DNA from: Clarkia xantiana subsp. parviflora
Taxonomy: Eukaryota; Streptophyta; Magnoliopsida; Myrtales; Onagraceae
DNA: 64,000 nucleotides
Assembly (NCBI GenBank): GCA_036873135.1
Contig: JAPTYO010000008.1
Coordinates: forward strand, 28,794,761-28,858,760
Reading direction: 5' to 3'
Shown piece after piece: positions 57,391 to 64,000 of this stretch; positions within the stretch are counted from its first letter, which is position 1; the number at the start of each line of letters is the position of its first letter. Position numbers and translations under genes: made by a program. The notes beneath the pieces were generated by a model, which saw only the letters and a program-made list of their open reading frames with translations, was not told where the DNA came from and made no database searches.

Positions 57391-58722
57391 CTAGCTTCTG
57401 AATCTCTCAAGGTCTATATACTCCTTGACTCTCGCGGCCAATTCTTCCATCGATTCTGCTGGGCGCTTTGCCATTTTCTCCGCTAAGGCATTGCCTCTTC
57501 GGCCGAGGTTTCGGATAAAAGCCCGAACAATTTCTCCTTCGGTCAGGTTTCCCTGAATGTCAGAAATGTTCTGGTTGAAGCGGACGTAGTAGTCGGCAAG
57601 GGACTCTTCGTTCTGCTGTTGGACGTCGTCTAGAGCGTTTGCCCCTTTTAACAGTGTACGCTCACCCATGTATCGCCGGATGAATTTGGCTTTTAGATCC
57701 GCCCATGAAGTAATGCTCCCGCAAGGCAGTGAGAAGAACCAGTGTGCTGCGGTCCCGGCAAGAGTTTGTGAAAACGTCATTGCGAAGTGATGCGGGTTCT
57801 TTGTTCTGCCTAGCAGAGAGGCCTCGTGCTTTTGCACGTGTTCAATTGGGTCTCCTTTTCCCCGGTAGGGGTCTCCTCCAAATCGGTACAGTGCGTCTGG
57901 GACGTGACTGTTTACCAAGTGCTCAGCGAACGGATGTGACGCCCTTTCTTCAAGAGCGTGCATACCCTTCATTTTTGCCTCCCTCATTTTCTTCTCCACC
58001 AGCTCTTCTAACATCTCGGCGGTAAATCCCTTTACTGGTTCAGCATAACCTGTTGAAGGTTTTTGCTGATCATTGTTGCGGTAGATGTCAGATTGATCCC
58101 TGCTTGTGGCCTGATAAGGATCGTCTCTCGTTGGTTGCTGTGGGTGGTAGAATGGGGGCTGCCTTTCGTTCCTCCACTGTTGAGCTCCTTGGAAAGGAGT
58201 GTATGACCGTGCAGGTTCATATCTTGCATGTTGGTGTCCGCCCTGGAAAGGGTTGCCACAGTGAGTAGTGTCTTGCGACATCTCTCTTGCTGGCGCAGCA
58301 TACTGTTGGTTGGTCGGATGTGGCTGAGCTCCGTATCCTTGGTTTTTGAGAGACTCGCGGAGTGCGAGTAACTCTTCCAGCGCAGCCATCATTGCTGGAG
58401 TGATGGTGGGCATCGGGTTTGCCCCCGCTCTTTGCTCGCCCTGAGGCATTTCTGTCTGAGATTCTTCTCCATGTCCTTCTGGCTCGAAACCAGGCGGATG
58501 CGCGTGGTGTTTGTCTCTTGGCTCTCTGTGCTGTGTGTTGGGCACATTGTCGGTCGGTATGGATGAAGCTACGGAAGTAGCTCTTGGGATGTGGGAGGGT
58601 CCCGACTGGCTCCCAGCTGGAGCTTGGCATCCTGCTCTTTTGTTCGCCGGTGACTTCCTGGGGCGCCCGGGCCTTTTCCTTGGGTTTTTCACCTCTTCGG
58701 GAGGGTTGTGATCACTTGCCAT
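57391..58722 (-). CDS. Gag of element F, ending at an in-frame TAG
   Basis: The ATG at 58722 (MASDHNPPEEVKN) opens a Pro/Arg-rich N-terminus (KRPGRPRKSP, AT-hook-like). A Gln/Pro-rich region follows, then a Retrotrans_gag domain (DPIEHVQKHEASLLGR, then WFFSLPCGSITSWADLKAKF and ESLADYYVRFNQNI). The frame stops at TAG 57391-57393 inside the gag C-terminal region, but the same frame continues for about 560 codons beyond. Upstream, the frame is open into the LTR minisatellite without an ATG, so I reject that extension. Gag would be the particle protein that is supplied in cis. Confidence 0.88.
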   Translation of the reverse strand: MASDHNPPEEVKNPRKRPGRPRKSPANKRAGCQAPAGSQSGPSHIPRATSVASSIPTDNVPNTQHREPRDKHHAHPPGFEPEGHGEESQTEMPQGEQRAGANPMPTITPAMMAALEELLALRESLKNQGYGAQPHPTNQQYAAPAREMSQDTTHCGNPFQGGHQHARYEPARSYTPFQGAQQWRNERQPPFYHPQQPTRDDPYQATSRDQSDIYRNNDQQKPSTGYAEPVKGFTAEMLEELVEKKMREAKMKGMHALEERASHPFAEHLVNSHVPDALYRFGGDPYRGKGDPIEHVQKHEASLLGRTKNPHHFAMTFSQTLAGTAAHWFFSLPCGSITSWADLKAKFIRRYMGERTLLKGANALDDVQQQNEESLADYYVRFNQNISDIQGNLTEGEIVRAFIRNLGRRGNALAEKMAKRPAESMEELAARVKEYIDLERFRS

Positions 58723-58751
58723 TGTTTCTGTGGTACTGTAGCTTTTTGTTC

Positions 58752-58772
58752 GAATCGTGCAGACGGCGCCAA
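58752..58772 (-). promoter_or_regulatory. Primer-binding site of element F
   Basis: The minus strand reads TTGGCGCCGTCTGCACGA immediately inside the 5' LTR. It shares the first 13 bases with that of element B and then differs. Confidence 0.8.
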
Positions 58773-59564
58773 TGTTGCGTCCGGGACGAATGAGGTCGCG
58801 AGGACGCGTCTGTGGTTGTGCGGGTGTGACCCTTCCGACGGAGGTTGTGATCCGGCAAGGTTGTGACCCGGCAAGTTTGTGACCCGGCAAGGTTGTGACC
58901 CGGCAAGGTTGTGACTCGGCGAGGTTGTGACCCGGCAAGGTTGTGACCCGGCGGTTCTGTGTCTCGGGTGTCGGATCCTGCGCAAAGGACCAATGCTAGC
59001 ACGGAGAGGGGGGGGTGGTGCTAGCGGAGCCCTCTCCGATGCCTAAGTTACTATAGTGGCAAAAGGGTAATTTCTAGAGAGAGAGAATTCTAGAGAGAAG
59101 TCAGAGCTCAAAATACCAAAGTTGGGCAAACGAGAGAGTGCGTGAAAATGGGTGGCCAAGGTCTCCTATTTATAGGCTTCCTTGAGACCGGACCCGGTTT
59201 TATAGCGGTTTGACGACGGTCCAAGGAAACAAGCGGGAACCGTTGTCCATATTGGTAATGCATGAACTTGACTTCTCTACACGTAACGGCGATCGCGGAC
59301 ACGGTAATCACGGATACGGCAATCGCGCAATACCCGTGGGGGAACCCGGACCTCGTCGAAATTGGGCAATTCGACGAGGTCCGGATTGCCGTGCGATCCG
59401 GACCTCCGGATTGCGCAATCCGGATGTCCGGTCCGGTCACGCGTAAATGCGTTTCCGGACCGTTTTGACCCTTGGGAGACATTTTTTGAGACGAGATGTA
59501 ATTTTTGACGTGTTTGCGAGGCCCGAAGCGTAAATACGAACCCGAATTGGACATTTATCCATCA
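58773..59564 (-). repeat. 5' LTR of element F (792 bp)
   Basis: It matches 50357-51201 except for a shorter G-run (near 59009-59015), absence of a ~47-bp palindromic block near 59420, and about six substitutions. It is followed by the TATAT duplication (59565-59569). Confidence 0.95.
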
Positions 59565-59802
59565 TATATAAGTTATAATTTTTTAGATATTAAATATTAA
59601 AATAGTTATTTATTATTCTAAATATATAGCTAACTATATAATATATAATATATTTTTATCTATAATATGACACTATGCCATATATAATATTATATAACGT
59701 TTTTAGATATTAAATATTATAATAGGTATTTATTATATTGCTGTATAATAATCTATAACATTATATGCTTTTTTATTTTTTATTACTCAATATTTAATAC
59801 AT

Positions 59803-60328
59803 TTGCTTACGTGGCGGTCTACGGTCGTCCGGTACCAAACTGTATAGATTTACTATTTAAATGGAAACTTTTAATTAATTTATTTCTATAAATTGCGTAG
59901 AGACCAAAATAAGAAATTAAAATACTTCTTAATTTTCAACCAATCAATATTATGTATCTAAATTTAGAGAACCCCTATTAAATTCCGATTAAATTAGGAA
60001 ACGGTGACTGCGTGGACTGTCCACGTGTCGACCAGAGGGCTTCCGGTACCGAATTAATATAATATAGTAGATATTAATTCGGTACCGGAAGCCCTCTGAC
60101 TGACACGTGGACAGTTTGTCCAGTCAGCGTTTCCTAATTTAATCAAAATTTAATAGAGGTTCTCTAAATTTAGATACATAATATTGATTGATTAAAAATT
60201 AAGAAGTATTTTTATATCCTATTTTGGTCTCTATGCAATTTAAAGAAACAAATTAATTAAAAGTTTCATTTTAAATAGTAAATCTACACAGTTTGGCACC
60301 GGAAGACCATAGGCCGCCACGTAAGCAA
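59803..60328. repeat. Large inverted repeat (two 256-bp arms, 14-nt centre)
   Basis: The arms 59803-60058 and 60073-60328 are reverse complements at roughly 90% by eye, from TTGCTTACGTGGCGG outside to ATTAATTCGGTACCGG inside. RNA read across it would fold into a ~250-bp hairpin. It resembles a foldback or MITE element; no clear target duplication is visible. There is no coding frame. Confidence 0.9.
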
Positions 60329-62620
60329 TATATATATATTGAATAATTAACGTTACTAATTTTAAGTTGGAAAGTAAAATTAATTTTCTTTTCATATAAT
60401 TATACTAAAAACTATACAAAGTAAATAAATTAGGATATATAGAAAAATTATAACACTGTCTCGTGTATTTACTAATGCATTATGCATGTTCTAACTATGG
60501 AATATGCTTGGCCAAAAAAAAAACTATGGAATATGTAATTTGGAAATAAATAAAGATTCAAAATGAGGGAGAAAAAAAGACAAAAAAAACTACATTGAAT
60601 ATTTTGTTTCACTAATTATTTAATGAGCAAACTTCATCTATAATTCTACCAAAACAAAATCCCTCCATACATACGTGAAATAAAGTTTTTTTTTTTAAAA
60701 AAAACTTACATATGTGTAATAATATTATACTATATACTTCCTTCCCTCGCCAATATATCAATGTATATATTATATTATAAATACCTTTCTTTAAGTATTA
60801 AAATATTTTATAGTAGTTCGTTCTATATTTTATATATACATTTATATATTGTCTTTCTAATCTTTGAATTTCGTTTACCAATAATATATATATAACTAAA
60901 TCCTTAAAAAAAAACTAAATAGAACGAGTGTATTATATATTAATACTTTCTTTAGGTTATGTCGAGTTTGCTATCTTCATACCTCATACTCTCCGGTGAC
61001 AATGATGATGATTCAAAAGCACAACAACACACATAAGGTACTGCTTCATCACTTCTGACCAATATAATATGGTTTTTTTTTTTTCATTATAATTTATAAC
61101 TATATACTTTGCTAAGTTTAAGATCTTACGTGACTGGATCTTCTCCTATTGACAGCCACCGTTTTAGATCTCCCTATCTACTGATCGAGCAGCAGGATCT
61201 TTCCGAAATTCGTCAGAATCGTACTACCATGTATTAACATCAAGAACGAGGCGGGCAGAGCCATTACTCATTTAAAGGTAATATATATATATAAATCTAA
61301 CCCTAATCACACATTGATATATAGATTTTATTATGTCTATATATGTGTGTGTTCTTTAGATATTGTCGAGCTCTATATTTCCATATGTGAATATCGATCC
61401 TCTTAACTTTAGTGATGATTCAATACCACATCTATGGACAAGTAGATTTAAAATCAACATATAAAGTACATGCATAATCTTTTAACCAAGAACATAGTTT
61501 TTCATTATGGCTATATTTTACTAATTTTATAATGTTAGGTGGCTTTTTGTAAACTTTTTGTAGTTTTATCAAGAAGAGCACGCATGCAGTGAATGAGTTC
61601 TTGACGCAATATTTCGAAGCTCGACATATAGAAGATTACATGATATTGCTGGATTCACCGTCCGAGTTATACATTGCTATGAGTGTTGAAGTTTGGAAAG
61701 ACGAAAACATCATCAATTTGGATGATTTATTTCAGTTGTCCATTATCGATCCAGGTTATTTGGAATGTCTTTTGTTTTTCTCTCCCTATATAATTATTAT
61801 ATATAATCATATGTATATGCATTATATTTTATAATTAGTTCGTTTTAGACTTTTACAAATATAAAAATTAATTTTATAAGGTGATTTGTTTCTTAATTTA
61901 AATTAGCTAGCTAAAGCCAACCTTCTGATAGTTCTCGGCAGTTAAATAGATTTATATTTATATTCTATTCATAGGTGTGTAAGTGAGTCACTAATTACTT
62001 ATTGATGGACCATGTCTCTATTCAAGATTAATCACATTGTCTAATATTACTATCATTTTTGTTAATTTTTTTATTATTTTGTATCAAAATTCTTACTTAC
62101 TATAGTGTGCATATATTTTCCATTTTTTTCGTCACTTATTTTAGTGTATAATTATATATGCATTGTTCTTAGTTCTTACTACATGTCATGTGTGTTGTGC
62201 ATGGTAATGGTTTCAAGCGGCACTTATTATAAATTTTGTTTTTGGTAAACTCATAAGTTTTATTGATTTTTTTTTGTTAATTTTATATATTTTTCTCACC
62301 AATTTTAGTTATTTATATATATATATATAAAATCCTAAAATATATTTATCAATAGATTATTGTTCACATAATTGATTTTATTAGGTACTTAGTACGGAGT
62401 ATTAATCATTTATACTATACAAATACAATGTCTAGAAATATACTTACAAAATAATTTTTTGGCAACTTTTAAGTTATTATTATGTTTAAATATATTCTAT
62501 TAATTATGGGCTAAATTAATATCTTTTATTTTTTTAATATTACATTATTATAAATATATACTTATCAATTATTAAAAAAAATTATTCGTTAATTACAATT
62601 TATAATTTATTTATTATCTC
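60329..62620 (+). other. AT-rich region left of a Helitron 3' end, with weak exon-like frames
   Basis: A short frame at 61589-61757 (FLTQYFEARHIEDYMILLDS) and segments at 60961-61036 and 61157-61276, flanked by AG/GT-like borders, have less AT than the surroundings and could be captured gene pieces. I do not recognise them, and the evidence for expression is nil. The rest is simple AT-rich sequence. Confidence 0.35.
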
Positions 62621-62650
62621 GCCCGCGCGGTGCGCGGGGTTAGCATCTAG
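62621..62650 (+). mobile_element. Helitron 3' terminus, plus strand
   Basis: A hairpin (CCCGCGC / GCGCGGG, loop GGT, 62622-62638) is followed by GTTAGCAT and CTAG (62647-62650), then T. It shares GCGCGGGGTTAG and the CTAGT end with the terminus at 46823, so both belong to one family. The body should extend to lower coordinates. Confidence 0.75.
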
Positions 62651-62656
62651 TATTAT

Positions 62657-62911
62657 ATTAATTCGGTATCGGAAGCCCTCTAGCTGACACGTGGACAGTC
62701 CGCTCAGTCAGCGTTTCCTAATTTAATCGGCATTTAATTGGATGTCTATAAATTTAGACATAAAATATTGATTGGTTGTAAATTAAGAATTATTTTTATA
62801 TCCTATTTTAGTCTCTATGTAAAATAAAGAAACAAATTAATTAAAAGTTTCCATTTAAATAGTAAATCTATACAGTTTTGTTCCGGAAGACCATAGACCG
62901 CCATGTAAGCA
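62657..62911. repeat. Third copy of the inverted-repeat arm
   Basis: It runs from ATTAATTCGGTATCGG to GACCGCCATGTAAGC and aligns end to end with the right arm at 60073-60328. It starts 7 bp after the Helitron CTAG. No matching left arm flanks it. Confidence 0.88.
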
Positions 62912-63387
62912 TTGTGTATATAGAGTAATATATATATATTATTTAGGAAGCAATATATATATAACAATAAACTATAAAAACGTTATATATGTTAATAACC
63001 ATAGTAACTTACGAAATTCTACTAAAAAACCTTAGAAAAATATTATTATATTATATATAACACTACGATATATTAGAAATTATATATTATATTATATAAA
63101 TAATAACTTAAATAAGTGTCGGTGGACTAAAAAGCCCTAATACTTTATATGTAAGAGATGGCACTTAATATAAATATAGTTCTTAAATAAAACCCTAACT
63201 ATATTGTCGTCTTTATTTTTTACATGCCTACTACTGTCTCATATGTTTTCTAGCTTCGTAAGGTAATTTGTTCAAATCTCTCAATGTATTAAAATGAAAA
63301 AAAAAAAAAAAAAATCTATGTATAAGGGTATTTTAATTTGTTATCGTTACTGTTACACTTTGCATTATTCAACAAAATCGATAAATT
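62912..63387. other. AT-rich spacer
   Basis: There is no gene. TATATA-rich words fill 62920-63100 and an A-run lies at 63295-63314. Confidence 0.5.
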
Positions 63388-63890
63388 GTTTGCCCACTAA
63401 ATTGTGTAGGAATGATTTAAAACTATTGAAGATGGCATCCCAAGTTCGAGACACGGAGAGTGAGGATTATTTAGATCTATACTTTAGATTTTATTGTAAC
63501 GGGTCGAAAATAATATTTTAATTAACAATGTTTCTTTTGAATTGCGTCCTTCAAACAAAGTTGCTAATTTGTTTGCCAACTATATTTTGTAGGAATGATT
63601 TGAAACTATTAAGGATGGCAATCCAAGTTTGAGACACGGAGAGTGAGAATTTACTAAATTATTTGGATTTTATTGTAACGGGTCGGAAATAATGTTTTAA
63701 TTAAAATGTCTCTTTTGAATTGCATCCTTCAAACAAAATTGCTAATTTGTTTGGTCACTGTATTGTGCATGAATGATTTAAAACTATTAAGGATGGTACC
63801 ACAAGTTTGAGACACAAAAAGTGAGTATTTACTAGATTATTTGCATCTATACTTTTAAATTTATTGTAACGGGTCGAAAAGAATGTGGAT
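63388..63890. repeat. ~180-bp satellite-like repeat, about 3 units
   Basis: Units begin with GTTTG at 63388, 63571 and 63749 (183 and 178 bp apart). Each has GGAATGATTTRAAACTATT, CAAGTTYGAGACAC and TTATTGTAACGGGTCG in the same order. The 75-codon frame across the first unit is not conserved in the others, so it is non-coding. Confidence 0.88.
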
Positions 63891-64000
63891 AAATGATGAT
63901 TTTTGTATATAATATAATAATATTACTATATCTAACATCATTTATAGGTGGCTCTTTAACTTCTTTCCTATAAATTAATTATAGAAACTTAATATTTAGT

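Larger units (their letters stand above)
50357..59564 (-). mobile_element. Element F: non-autonomous Tat-like LTR retrotransposon with gag and protease only
   Basis: The element is 9,208 bp, with TATAT at 50352-50356 and 59565-59569. The LTRs are 845 and 792 bp; apart from a ~47-bp block and a G-run they differ at about 6 positions, so insertion is recent. The primer-binding site TGGCGCCGTCTGC starts at 58771, and a G-rich polypurine tract lies at 51202-51213. Gag and protease are recognisable. No RT, RNase H or integrase motif occurs in the 4.5 kb between the coding part and the 3' LTR, which instead holds four tandem arrays. Confidence 0.93.

Noticed and set aside
61589..61834. 81-codon frame as a real gene
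   Set aside because: The N-terminal half looks exon-like, but the C-terminal half is AT-rich intron-like sequence. No start context, partner exons or family could be shown, so it is mentioned only as a possible captured piece.
1..64000. tRNA, rRNA or small nuclear RNA genes
   Set aside because: I looked for tRNA-like A and B boxes and conserved rRNA words and saw none beyond retrotransposon primer-binding sites.

Overview
This is nuclear DNA from a flowering plant, probably a eudicot. There are no operons. It shows spliced genes with GT..AG introns, long AT-rich stretches, and many plant LTR retrotransposons (Ty3/gypsy Tat lineage, a Ty3/gypsy chromovirus and Ty1/copia), plus Helitron and MITE ends. 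About three quarters of the window is transposon or transposon debris. I see one convincing intact host gene.

Layout. 1-9835 is the right-hand part of a Tat-lineage Ty3/gypsy element (element A, + strand): gag-pol, a 52-bp tandem array, a four-exon gene on the opposite strand, a polypurine tract and the 3' LTR. 9836-10825 is a remnant of a related minus-strand element (primer-binding site and LTR piece). 11060-13582 is a decayed copia element with its 3' LTR. 14118-23286 is a complete minus-strand Tat element (B) with 759-bp LTRs and GGCTC target duplications; it is disabled by a TAG and a 4-nt deletion. 24076-28625 is the host gene: 13 exons and 756 codons, with a von Willebrand A domain and a Cys-rich tail, of the plant inter-alpha-trypsin-inhibitor-heavy-chain-related family. 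28844-31518 is an internally deleted chromovirus (C, TSD GGATT). 31524-32160 is a fragment of a PPR gene. 32161-45745 holds two decayed minus-strand copia elements (D and E). 46095-46784 is a Mutator-like MITE, and 46823 is a Helitron 3' end. 50357-59564 is a young minus-strand Tat-like element (F, TSD TATAT). It has gag and protease but no reverse transcriptase or integrase, a second gag-like block, and four tandem arrays. 59803-60328 is a 526-bp inverted repeat with a third arm at 62657. A second Helitron 3' end lies at 62650, and a ~180-bp repeat lies near the right edge.

How the pieces relate. Element B ends about 0.8 kb upstream of the host start codon and element C starts about 0.2 kb after its stop, so the gene sits between two insertions. 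Elements A and B share an antisense transcription unit with the same start: a TATA box, then ATGTCTG, then an intron. Element A keeps a long version and element B a 103-codon version. Element F carries only gag and protease, so any movement would need enzymes from a fuller relative. Exon limits come from reading frame and splice consensus. Family names come from recognised motifs and remembered homologues, not from searches.
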